Below, in pieces: positions 1 to 6,579 of a stretch of 12,587 nucleotides of DNA. Position numbers and translations under genes: made by a program. Where the stretch lies: positions 1 to 12,587 of the forward strand of contig JAEUHU010000034.1 of NCBI GenBank assembly GCA_016793305.1, in the 5' to 3' direction. The stretch is from Planctomycetota bacterium (GTDB lineage Bacteria > Planctomycetota > UBA1135 > UBA2386). The notes beneath the pieces were generated by a model that did no database searches, had not been told where the DNA came from, and worked only from the letters and a program-made list of their open reading frames with translations. Position 1 is the first letter of the stretch; the number at the start of each line of letters is the position of its first letter.

Positions 1-624
1 CGAGAAGTTCTGCACCTCGTTCTTCAAGCAATGCGCGTAGCTGGCGAACGCGTGCAGCCGCCCGAGTCGATGGGCCTCGCCGAGCAACAGGCCCGTGATC
101 ACCACGGGTCCCGGGTTGTCTCCGGCCGCCGTCAGCCAGTATCGGTGGCAGCCGTCGTCACCCGTCCCGTTCGTCGCGAGCTCGAACACCCATTCGTTCG
201 CCGAACGGCCATCGACGGTGAAGCTCGCCAGACGAACGCGGCTGCCGCCCGGTTCGCTGCGACGCTCCACGTGCACGACCGCCGGTCCGGTCCCGGGCGC
301 GCACGCCATCGACAGCCGCAAGGTCGGCGGCGCATCGGAGCGGATCGTCGGTGTCGCCAACGAGGTGCCTGGCTTCAGTACGATCCCGTGCTTGTGGGCG
401 AGATGCGGCAGGACCTGCACCGCAGCGAGCCCCCCCCCCCCGGATGCGCCATCGGCCTCCAGCTGGGCCGGCACGGTCACGTCGAGCGCGAACTCGGCAT
501 GGGCAGCCTCCTGCCCCGCACACCCCGACGGTGCGTGCGGCTTGGCGGCACGCCATCGCAACCATGTTACGGCGATCTTCCTCAGGATCCGCATCTCGCG
601 ATTGGAGCCGAGCCGGTTCGGCAT
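1..624 (-). CDS. Unrecognised protein, N-terminal 208 residues (C-terminus beyond left edge)
   Basis: A minus-strand frame stays open from the left edge and reads as a convincing protein: codon third positions are nearly all G or C, and the translation alternates beta-type segments with Gly/Pro/Asp turns. I place the start at the ATG at 624; a second ATG at 594 is possible, and neither has a clear ribosome binding site. Residues 11-26 are basic and amphipathic, including RILRKIAVTWLRW. Residues 100-185 resemble a beta-sandwich (for example VVHVERR, NEWVFELA, CHRYWLTAAG, GPVVITGLLL). Residues 185-208 turn more helical. I do not recognise a family. Such a sandwich can precede an enzyme domain in exported or polysaccharide-related proteins, but that domain would lie outside the window. 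Gly62-Gly65 are encoded by a run of twelve G on the coding strand. The gene follows the ATPase on the same strand after 91 bases and could be co-transcribed with it. Confidence 0.6.
   Translation of the reverse strand, partial: MPNRLGSNREMRILRKIAVTWLRWRAAKPHAPSGCAGQEAAHAEFALDVTVPAQLEADGASGGGGLAAVQVLPHLAHKHGIVLKPGTSLATPTIRSDAPPTLRLSMACAPGTGPAVVHVERRSEPGGSRVRLASFTVDGRSANEWVFELATNGTGDDGCHRYWLTAAGDNPGPVVITGLLLGEAHRLGRLHAFASYAHCLKNEVQNFS
430..441. repeat. Homopolymer tract of 12 C
   Basis: Twelve consecutive C residues lie inside the minus-strand gene that enters from the left edge. They encode four consecutive glycines (residues 62-65). The frame reads cleanly on both sides with exactly twelve bases, so a change of one or two would frameshift the product. 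Long G/C tracts inside genes are known slippage sites and can act as phase-variation switches. They are also common places for sequencing error. Confidence 0.9.
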
Positions 625-715
625 CGCCAGCACATGGGCAGGTCCCGTTCTTGCCCTTCCGCGCCGCCGCCCAGCGCATACGGACCAGAGCCGAGCGGCG
701 CGAAGGCGCGTCGAC

Positions 716-1861
716 TCACTGCACGAACTCACCCAGCCGCTCCGCCCACTGCCGCGCCGGAAGCACGTGCACACCGTCGTCGACCATGGGTCGCTCGCCG
801 AGGTAGACGACCAACGCATGGCGGATCACCTTCTGCTGCAGGAGTTCGCGCAGCGCCCCACCTGACTCGCTGCGCCAACGTTCGCTCGCCTTGACCTCGA
901 TGCCGACGTTGTATTCGGCGCCGCTCCATACGAAGTCGACCTCCAGGCCGCCGCCGGTGCGGTACCACGTGATCTCCCCGCCGCACTGCGCGAGTTGCTG
1001 GTGGGCGCGCAGTTCGTGCAGCACCCAGGTCTCCAGCAAGGCGCCCTTCTCGCTGTCGTGCACGGGGGCCCGCAGACGGTTGGCGACGGCGCGCACGACC
1101 CCCGGATCGAAGAAGTAGAACCTGGCACCCGCCGACTCGCGGACCTTCAGACGCGGTTGCCAGGCAGGCACCCAAACGCCCACCAGGGTGTCGACGAGAA
1201 CCTCGAAGAACCGACTCACCGTGACGCGGTTCACCTGCGCGTCGTTCGCGACATTGCTGAAGTTCACGGCCTGTCCGTTCAAGATCCCGGCAACGCGCAG
1301 GAAGCGCGAGAAGCCGGCGAGATCCCGTGTCAGCGCCTCTTGCTGGATCTCCTGCCGCAGGTAGTTCGCGGCGTATGCCTCGAGCGTGTCCACTGCGATC
1401 TCGGGCTCGGACCGCACGCCCGGCAGCATGCCGATCCGCAGCACGTCGTCGATCGCCGTGTGCGAACCCGCCTCGGCGAGCGTCAGCGGGAAGAACGAAC
1501 GGTTGATCACCCGACCCGCGAGCATGTTGGCGTCGAGGCGGCGCAGCTTGCGTGCGCTCGAACCACTCAGGGCGAACCGATAGCGGCGACCATGCGTGGC
1601 GATCAGCGCGTGCACCTCGTCGAGCAGGGCAGGCACCTTCTGCACCTCATCGACGACCACCCACGTGTTCACGGGCAGCGCTTGCACCTCGCGGCGGAAG
1701 CTGCCCGGGTCGTGCAGGTACTTCAGGTAGTTCTCGTTGGTGACGAGGTCGAACCAGCGAGCCTCGGGCAGCACCTGGCGCAGCCACGTGGTCTTGCCTG
1801 TCGCGCGTGGGCCGAACAGGAAGAACGAAGCCTGCGGCAGCGCAAGGTGCCTTGGATACAT
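716..1861 (-). CDS. AAA-family ATPase with DUF4143-type C-terminal domain
   Basis: A 381-residue protein of the AAA plus DUF4143 family, whose cellular role is generally unassigned. From the ATG at 1861, the Walker A loop GPRATGKTT is at residues 17-25 and Walker B (VVVDE) at 68-72. A sensor-like ALSGSSARKL follows at 97-106 and LAGR at 114-117. The C-terminal half carries a PD-(D/E)xK-like pattern: Glu277, then Asp309 in GLEVDF, then Glu322-Val-Lys324. That hints at a nuclease-like fold, typical of DUF4143. The length is normal for the family and nothing looks truncated. In-frame ATGs exist at 1870 and 1882 and a TTG at 1897. I chose 1861 because members of this family commonly begin MYPR.. 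shortly before the P-loop, and because the best promoter covers the other candidates. It is transcribed away from the methyltransferase operon. Genes of this type are often patchily distributed accessory genes. The ATPase identification is firm; the biological role is unknown. Confidence 0.93.
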   Translation of the reverse strand: MYPRHLALPQASFFLFGPRATGKTTWLRQVLPEARWFDLVTNENYLKYLHDPGSFRREVQALPVNTWVVVDEVQKVPALLDEVHALIATHGRRYRFALSGSSARKLRRLDANMLAGRVINRSFFPLTLAEAGSHTAIDDVLRIGMLPGVRSEPEIAVDTLEAYAANYLRQEIQQEALTRDLAGFSRFLRVAGILNGQAVNFSNVANDAQVNRVTVSRFFEVLVDTLVGVWVPAWQPRLKVRESAGARFYFFDPGVVRAVANRLRAPVHDSEKGALLETWVLHELRAHQQLAQCGGEITWYRTGGGLEVDFVWSGAEYNVGIEVKASERWRSESGGALRELLQQKVIRHALVVYLGERPMVDDGVHVLPARQWAERLGEFVQ

Positions 1862-2021
1862 AGTGTGCATTTTGCACGACATAATGAACGATGGCAAGAC
1901 ACGTTGCTTAAACCATTCCCTGCAGTTACTTAGGGTTCAAGGGCGACGAGGCCGGGGTCTTTGGCCCCCTCTTTGAGCTCGGCCCGCCAGCGCCCCTCGA
2001 ACAGCCAGCCATACCCCAACC
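1862..2021. other. Divergent intergenic region between ATPase and methyltransferase
   Basis: A 160-base spacer between divergently transcribed genes. Its left half (1861-1945) is markedly AT-rich and should hold both promoters. For the plus strand a CATAAT (1880-1885, 5/6 match) is a possible -10 box, but no good -35 lies at the right distance. At 1954-1968 GGGGTC-TTT-GGCCCC can form a six-pair hairpin (one G-T pair) followed by CTCTTT. It lies in the presumed leader of the methyltransferase mRNA, so it is not an obvious terminator for any gene seen here. Confidence 0.4.
1865..1897 (-). promoter_or_regulatory. Predicted promoter of the ATPase gene with an overlapping palindrome
   Basis: On the minus strand TTGCCA (1897-1892, 5/6 match to TTGACA) is followed after exactly 17 bases by CAAAAT (1874-1869, 4/6 match to TATAAT). 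The -10 box ends seven bases before the ATG at 1861, so the transcript would start at or next to the start codon and be essentially leaderless. The palindrome GTGCA-TTT-TGCAC (1865-1877) is centred on the -10 box and could be an operator or a short hairpin. The segment is notably AT-rich for this genome. This is a prediction from consensus matching only. Confidence 0.4.
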
Positions 2022-2759
2022 ATGGACACGAACGGAACCAAGACGAACGGCTGGAGCGAGTCGGCGCAGGCCTGGATCGAGGGGATCGGCGAGCACGGCG
2101 ACTGGGGGCGGCAGTACGTGCTCGACGCGCCGATGCTGCAGCGCGTCGACGGCCGTGGCTTCGGCACGTGCCTCGATCTCGGCTGTGGGGAAGGTCGCTT
2201 CTGCCGGCAGCTCGAGGCGCGTGGCGTGACCACCACCGGCATCGACCCGACCGTGCCGCTGATCGAGCGCGCGCGCCATCTGCATCCCGATGGTCGGTAT
2301 CTCGTTGCCGACGCCGAGGCGCTGCCGCTCGACGCCAGCACCTTCGACCTGGTGGTCGCCTACCTGTCGCTCGTCGACATCCCCGACCTCACCGCCGCGA
2401 TCCACGAAGTGCACCGCGTGCTGCGGCCCGGTGGCACGTTCCTGATCGCCAACCTGCAGAGCTTCAACACGGCATCCATCGCCAACGGGTGGACGATCGA
2501 AGCGGACGGCACGCGCCGGTTCTGCATCGACCACTACCTGCAGGAGCGGCCGGTGTGGAGCGAATGGCGCGGCATCCGCATCCGCAACTGGCACCGCCCG
2601 CTCGGCAGCTACCTGAGCTCGCTGCTGGCCACGGGGTTCGTGCTGCGCCACTTCGAAGAGCCGGCACCGATCGGCGTGCAGAGCGACAAGGCCGAGCGGT
2701 TCCGCCGCGTGCCGAACTTCCTGGTCATGGAGTGGCAGAAGGTCACCACCGCCGGTTGA
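2022..2759 (+). CDS. Class I SAM-dependent methyltransferase
   Basis: A 245-residue soluble protein of the Methyltransf_11 type that should transfer a methyl group from S-adenosylmethionine to an undetermined acceptor. Motif I, LDLGCGEGRF, is at residues 51-60. The acidic end of strand 2 is GIDP at 73-76, the adenine-side loop ADAEALP at 96-102, strand 4 FDLVVAY at 109-115, and the post-motif LRPGGTFLIAN at 134-144. Length and motif order are normal for a stand-alone enzyme. The variable C-terminal part (145-245), which would set substrate choice, has several Trp and Arg residues and gives no clear clue. The ATG at 2022 has no Shine-Dalgarno match, but no better upstream start exists. It heads a tight plus-strand cluster with an S41 peptidase and a dehydrogenase-like gene; the neighbours do not reveal the substrate. 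Confidence 0.93.
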   Translation: MDTNGTKTNGWSESAQAWIEGIGEHGDWGRQYVLDAPMLQRVDGRGFGTCLDLGCGEGRFCRQLEARGVTTTGIDPTVPLIERARHLHPDGRYLVADAEALPLDASTFDLVVAYLSLVDIPDLTAAIHEVHRVLRPGGTFLIANLQSFNTASIANGWTIEADGTRRFCIDHYLQERPVWSEWRGIRIRNWHRPLGSYLSSLLATGFVLRHFEEPAPIGVQSDKAERFRRVPNFLVMEWQKVTTAG

Positions 2760-2790
2760 CCAGGTGCCGGCCGACCGGGAACCTGCCGCC

Positions 2791-4128
2791 GTGCGCCAAG
2801 GATCCCGACCCAGCGGCCGCGGCCGCCTGCTCGCCCTGTCCGCCGCGGCGAGCCTCGCCGGCTGCCTCGGGCTGCATCCGCTGAGCGACGACGCGACCGA
2901 ACGGCTCGAGGTGTTCGACTTCTACTGGCAGCAGATCGCCGACGACTATCCGCTGTTCGGACAGCGGCCGATCGACTGGAACGAACTGCGCCGGCGCTAT
3001 CGCGCTGCGGTCCCGGCTGCGCGGGCGCCGCACCAGTTCTACCACCTGCTGACCGGCATGCTGAGCGAGCTCAACGACCTGCACGTGTCGCTGTGGGTGC
3101 CGCCCGAGCGCTTCGCCCAGGACGCCGTCGACGCGACCTCGCTGCTCGACGTGCCGGGCTTCCGCGTGATGCCGATCGACGGCCGCCTGCACGTGATCGG
3201 TTGGCCGCTCGGCCAGGCGCCGATGCCGCCCGACGACCTGCCGCCAGGCAACCACTATCCCGAGCTGTGGCGCGTCGAGGGATTCCCGGTGGTGCTCACG
3301 CTGGTCGGCAACCTGCTGCAGGGTCCGCCGGAGTCGGCGGTCGAACTGCAGCTGCGCTGGCGCGACGGCACGCTGACCCGGCACGTGCTGCGACGGCCCC
3401 AGCAAGGCACCGCCCTGCGCCATTCGCCGCTCGGCCACCTCGGCAGCGAACGACGTGGCTTCCACGTGCGCCGCAACGAGCCGTGGCACTGGATCACCGT
3501 CGACAGCTTCGCCGAAGAAGCGGCGCTGGCCGGCCTCGACGCCGCGATCGACGATGCCCGCGCCGGCGACGGTCTGGTGCTCGACCTGCGCCGCAACCAG
3601 GGCGGCATGTTCCGCAACGCCCAGCGCCTCGCCGAGCGCTTCCTGAACTCGGCGGTGCCGATCGTCTATGCGCCGCCGCACCCGGAGTCGCGCTGGTTCG
3701 GCCTGATGCAGGTCGAGTACTACATGCACGAGGAGTGGGTGCCGCGCGCACCTCGCTTCGACCGGCCGCTGGTCGTGCTGACCAGCGTGATGACCGGCAG
3801 CGCCGCCGAGCACACCGCGCGCATCCTGCAGCGCTATGCCGGAGCGACCCTGATCGGCGAACGCACCGCCGGCGCCGAGACCGTCGTGCAGAGCGCGATC
3901 GGGCCCGACGGCGCCGAACTGCGCTTCGGCTCGATGCGTGTGCTCGAAGCGAACGGGGCCGGCCTGCAGACCGACGGCGTCGTGCCCGACGTCGCCGTGC
4001 GTCTCGACCTCGACAGCGTCGAGGCCCTCGGCGCGGACGCCGCCGTCGCCGACTGGGAGCGCCGCCTGCGCGAGGCCGTGGGCAAGGTGCTGGAGCGACA
4101 GAACCGCAGCCAGAACGTGGTGCGCTGA
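2791..4128 (+). CDS. S41-family serine peptidase, probable lipoprotein
   Basis: Numbered from the GTG at 2791, this is a 445-residue protein related to tail-specific and tricorn/IRBP-like peptidases. The N-terminus RGRLLALSAAASLAGC is a lipoprotein signal with lipobox LAG-Cys25. The GTG at 2791, with GGGA about 10 bases upstream, gives a normal signal length; a GTG at 2764 would add nine residues including acidic ones and seems less likely. Family landmarks in order are NDLHVSL with His98, DLRRNQGG (265-272), GSAAEH with the probable nucleophile Ser337, GERTAGAE (356-363) and GVVPD (396-400). In CtpA/Prc-type enzymes a catalytic lysine lies 25 residues after the serine. Here that position is Ala362, so a Ser-Lys dyad is unlikely and a tricorn-like Ser-His arrangement using His98 is more plausible (inference). 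No PDZ domain is evident. It begins 31 bases after the methyltransferase and ends 11 bases before the dehydrogenase-like gene, consistent with an operon. Confidence 0.9.
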   Translation: MRQGSRPSGRGRLLALSAAASLAGCLGLHPLSDDATERLEVFDFYWQQIADDYPLFGQRPIDWNELRRRYRAAVPAARAPHQFYHLLTGMLSELNDLHVSLWVPPERFAQDAVDATSLLDVPGFRVMPIDGRLHVIGWPLGQAPMPPDDLPPGNHYPELWRVEGFPVVLTLVGNLLQGPPESAVELQLRWRDGTLTRHVLRRPQQGTALRHSPLGHLGSERRGFHVRRNEPWHWITVDSFAEEAALAGLDAAIDDARAGDGLVLDLRRNQGGMFRNAQRLAERFLNSAVPIVYAPPHPESRWFGLMQVEYYMHEEWVPRAPRFDRPLVVLTSVMTGSAAEHTARILQRYAGATLIGERTAGAETVVQSAIGPDGAELRFGSMRVLEANGAGLQTDGVVPDVAVRLDLDSVEALGADAAVADWERRLREAVGKVLERQNRSQNVVR

Positions 4129-4139
4129 CGGACGACGCC

Positions 4140-5597
4140 ATGCCGAACGTCACCTTCGAGGCCCTCGACTACACCGCCGAGCGCACGTTCGCCGCGGCGC
4201 GCTACCGCATCGACGGCGACGCGCGCGGCTTCACCGTGTGGCGCAACGGCGAGCGCTGGCTCGAGCTCGGCCCCGGCTACCGCCTGCTGCGTACGCGCGC
4301 CTGCGGCGTCTGCTCGACCGATCTCGCGCGCCACCACCTGCCGTTCCCGCTGCCGCAGGTGATCGGCCACGAAGTGCTCGGGCTCGACGAACGCGGCGAG
4401 CGGTACGTCGTCGAGATCAACGCCTCGCACCACGCGCGCGGCCTCGCCGACGCCTGCCCGTTCTGCCGCAGCGGCCTGCCGACGCACTGCCCCGCACGCC
4501 GCACGCTCGGCATCCACGACCTTCCCGGGGGCTTCGGCCCGTGGTTCCTGGCACCGGTCGACGCGTGCCTGCCGGTGCCAGCGAACGTGCCCGACAGCGC
4601 TGCCGTTCTGGTCGAACCGTTCGCGGCCGCCCTGCACGCGGTGCGCCGGCTGCAGCCGCGAGCGGGCGAACGGCTCGCGGTGCTCGGCCCGCGCCGGCTC
4701 GGCATGCTGGTGCTCGCCGCACTGGCCGGCGTGCGAGCCGAACGACCGCAGGGTGGCGAGGACTTCGGCGTCGTGGCCCTCGTGCGCGACCCGCAGCTCG
4801 CGGCGATGGCGCGCACGTTCGGGGCCACGGACGTGCACGTCGTCGACGACCGTGCGAGCGACCTGCCCGACGGTGCGTTCGACGCGGTGCTCGACACGAC
4901 CGGCAACCCCGACGCGCTGGCCACCGCGGTGCGGCTGGCCCGGCGCGAAGTGCACCTGAAGTCGACGCACGGCCAGCCGTCGTGCGGTCTGGGGCAGCTG
5001 ACCGGACTGGTCGTCGACGAACTGTCGCTGGCACCGTTCCCGCGCGACGCGAGCGAGTTCGACGCCAGCTGCGCGAACGGTGGCGAACGCCCGCGGATCG
5101 CCTGGCTGCCCGTGGCAGCCCCACCGGCGTGGCTGCTGGCCGACGCCGAAGTGCTGCGCGGCTCCCCGGCGGAGCTCGCCATCGCCGTGCAGAGCTCCCC
5201 ACGCGAACTGCCGCACGCGGACCTCGCGGTCGCGGCGAACGCCGCCGAGGTCGACGCCGCCATCCGTCCCGTGCCGGGCCGCGAGACCTCGCTGGTGCGG
5301 CCACGCGGCACGATCCTGGTGCAGCCGTCGGCCGCCACCACGTCCCCGCTGCTCGACGCGATCACTTCGCGAAGCCTGCGCCTGTCGAGTTCGCGCTGCG
5401 GCGATTTCCGCAGCGCCCTGGCACTTCTCGCCGCGAATCCCGAGCTGCAGCGGATCGGCGAACGGCTGATCAGCCATCGCTTCGCCGCGCGCGACCTGCC
5501 GGCCGCGTTCGCGATGGCCGGATCGCGCGCGAGCGTGAAGGTCGTCGTCGACCACGACGCCCCGGCTCGCGACCGCGCGCCGACGATCAGAACTTGA
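4140..5597 (+). CDS. Zinc-type alcohol dehydrogenase-like (MDR) protein with a central insertion
   Basis: A 485-residue member of the medium-chain dehydrogenase/reductase superfamily, probably an NAD(P)-dependent oxidoreductase of unknown substrate. The GroES-like domain carries ACGVCSTD with Cys55 and IGHE with His77, and VEPFAAALHA supplies Glu159. These fit a catalytic zinc site. The structural-zinc loop keeps Cys106, Cys109 and Cys117, but the usual first cysteine is Ala103. The Rossmann glycine loop is VLGPRRLG (181-188) rather than GxGxxG. The chain reaches the usual late-Rossmann segment VHLKSTHGQP (271-280). About 100 residues (roughly 300-400) then intervene before the normal C-terminal segment LLDAITSRSLRLSSSRCGDF and a KVVVDH ending. 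Usual family members have 340-380 residues. The start is the ATG 11 bases after the S41 peptidase stop. The 3' end overlaps the oppositely oriented gene by 11 bases. The family call is secure, the reaction is not. Confidence 0.88.
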   Translation: MPNVTFEALDYTAERTFAAARYRIDGDARGFTVWRNGERWLELGPGYRLLRTRACGVCSTDLARHHLPFPLPQVIGHEVLGLDERGERYVVEINASHHARGLADACPFCRSGLPTHCPARRTLGIHDLPGGFGPWFLAPVDACLPVPANVPDSAAVLVEPFAAALHAVRRLQPRAGERLAVLGPRRLGMLVLAALAGVRAERPQGGEDFGVVALVRDPQLAAMARTFGATDVHVVDDRASDLPDGAFDAVLDTTGNPDALATAVRLARREVHLKSTHGQPSCGLGQLTGLVVDELSLAPFPRDASEFDASCANGGERPRIAWLPVAAPPAWLLADAEVLRGSPAELAIAVQSSPRELPHADLAVAANAAEVDAAIRPVPGRETSLVRPRGTILVQPSAATTSPLLDAITSRSLRLSSSRCGDFRSALALLAANPELQRIGERLISHRFAARDLPAAFAMAGSRASVKVVVDHDAPARDRAPTIRT

Positions 5598-6345
5598 TGC
5601 CGGCGGTGACGAAGATGCCCTGCACGTTCACGTCGGCGTCGAAGTCGCGGCCGGTGGCCTCGCCGTAGGCGTCGATCGTCAGGTAGCGGTAGCCGGCGAG
5701 CAGTTCGAAGTTCTTGGTCGCCTGCAGGCGCGCGTAGAGCTCTGCATCCCAGTAGATGCCACTGCCGTCGCCGAGGTCGGCGCTCATGAAGCTCGCGTTG
5801 GCCCCGACCGTCAACGGGCCCAGGTAGCCTTCGACCTCGACGAACGGCATCGGCACCAGCACGTCGGTGACGACCTCCTCGCGAGCCGCGTTGCTGCGCG
5901 CAGCGACGTCGAGCGAGTAGTAGCCGAGCTGGGCGCCGGCCCCGACGCGGTAGACCTGCGAACGCAGCAGCTGGTAGCTCCAGTTCGCGGCGATCGCGTA
6001 GAACTCGAGCGACGTGGTCACCGACGTGCCGGCCGGGATGTCGCCGTAGGCGCCGAGCACCGTGCCGGTGCTGTTCGAGTCCAGCCCGAAGCCGTGCGCG
6101 CGGAAGCGGTGCTTGTCGTTGTTGACCTCGAGGCGCGCATAGGGGGCCGCCTGCGTGTCGCCGGCCCCGATCTCGCTGTCGACGTCGTTCTGGTTGGCGC
6201 CGAGCGAGAGGCCGCCGGCCCCGTTCTGCAGGGCGACGTCGCCGTTGGCGAGCGCGAACATTGGGCCGACGTTGACGCGGTAGGTGTTGCCCTTGCAGGC
6301 GGCGAACACACACAGAGCCGAGGCGAGCAGCAGCGACTTGTTCAT
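5587..6345 (-). CDS. Small outer-membrane beta-barrel-like lipoprotein, unrecognised family
   Basis: A 252-residue exported protein. The N-terminus MNKSLLLASALCVFAAC is a signal peptide ending in a plausible lipobox with Cys17; Phe at -3 is not ideal, so ordinary cleavage is possible. The rest is a series of alternating hydrophobic/polar beta strands with Gly/Asn/Asp turns, for example VGAGAQLGYYSLDV, ELYARLQATKNFELLAGYRY, and a final VTAGIKF ending in phenylalanine. A terminal aromatic residue and about ten such strands are typical of small outer-membrane barrels. No OmpA peptidoglycan-binding domain is present. I do not recognise the exact family. The ATG at 6345 has no clear ribosome binding site but gives a good signal peptide. 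It is divergent from another barrel-like lipoprotein and converges on the dehydrogenase-like gene with overlapping ends (5587-5597). Confidence 0.82.
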   Translation of the reverse strand: MNKSLLLASALCVFAACKGNTYRVNVGPMFALANGDVALQNGAGGLSLGANQNDVDSEIGAGDTQAAPYARLEVNNDKHRFRAHGFGLDSNSTGTVLGAYGDIPAGTSVTTSLEFYAIAANWSYQLLRSQVYRVGAGAQLGYYSLDVAARSNAAREEVVTDVLVPMPFVEVEGYLGPLTVGANASFMSADLGDGSGIYWDAELYARLQATKNFELLAGYRYLTIDAYGEATGRDFDADVNVQGIFVTAGIKF

Positions 6346-6463
6346 GGCGCGGGGCAGCATCGCGCAGACCGGGCGGATGCGCCAGCGCTGGCGAGCCGAG
6401 AAGACTATCCCCTGGACCACGGTGGGGCCGGACAGAGCACCGGCACTCGCGCGGCAGAACGCG

Positions 6464-6484
6464 CCCGAACGACCGTTGGCATCG
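6464..6484 (+). promoter_or_regulatory. 21-base element shared with 11576-11596 (possible operator)
   Basis: Reads CCCGAACGACCG followed by TTGGCATCG. The copy at 11576-11596 matches at 18 of 21 positions, including an unbroken TTGGCATCG. Partial similarity extends leftward (6 of 7 at 6453-6459), giving about 24/32 overall. Its right end is 95 bases before the start at 6580, and the other copy is 91 bases before its start. Each copy lies in a divergent spacer between two lipoprotein genes. No good -10 box lies 17 bases after TTGGCA, so a regulator site is more likely than a -35 box. Confidence 0.35.
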
Positions 6485-6570
6485 TTTCCGCGAGGCGGAC
6501 GCGCGATTGAAATGCCCCTGGCCACCCTCGACACTCCGACCTCTCGCGGCGCCTGCCGCTTCGCTCGTCC

Positions 6571-6574
6571 GGAG
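6571..6574 (+). promoter_or_regulatory. Ribosome binding site GGAG
   Basis: GGAG lies five bases before the ATG at 6580. It is one of the few clear Shine-Dalgarno matches in this window and supports that start codon. Confidence 0.6.
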
Positions 6575-6579
6575 TTCGC

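Larger units (their letters stand above)
6346..6579. other. Divergent intergenic region between two barrel-like lipoprotein genes
   Basis: A 234-base spacer that must hold promoters for both flanking genes. It contains a 21-base element (6464-6484) also found in the other divergent spacer. For the minus strand GATAGT (6409-6404) is a possible -10 box 58 bases before the start at 6345. For the plus strand TTGAAA (6507-6512) could be a -35 box followed after 17 bases by a weak GACACT (6530-6535). None is strong. No convincing small ORF was seen. Confidence 0.4.

Noticed and set aside
158..679. Minus-strand 173-codon frame with ATG start
   Set aside because: It is a shifted shadow of the left-edge gene; the translation is Arg/Gly/Ala-rich, with no strand or helix pattern.
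31..894. Plus-strand open frames over the first 900 bases
   Set aside because: Their translations are rich in Arg, Pro, Ala and His without family features. The minus-strand frame over 1-624 shows GC-rich third positions and a sensible protein, and 716-1861 is clearly the ATPase.
1933..1944. GGTTCAAGG resembling a tRNA T-loop
   Set aside because: No pairing T-stem, anticodon arm or acceptor stem can be built around it.
1954..1974. Hairpin GGGGTC-TTT-GGCCCC followed by CTCTTT as a terminator
   Set aside because: No plus-strand gene ends before it; it lies in the leader of the methyltransferase gene. It resembles the 7416-7428 hairpin only in its G/C arms and TTT loop, too little to call a repeat family.
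6476..6491. GG-N10-GC spacing (6478-6491) as a sigma-54 promoter
   Set aside because: The spacing holds at 6478-6491 but not in the second copy of the shared element, where the GC is AA, and the surrounding consensus is weak.
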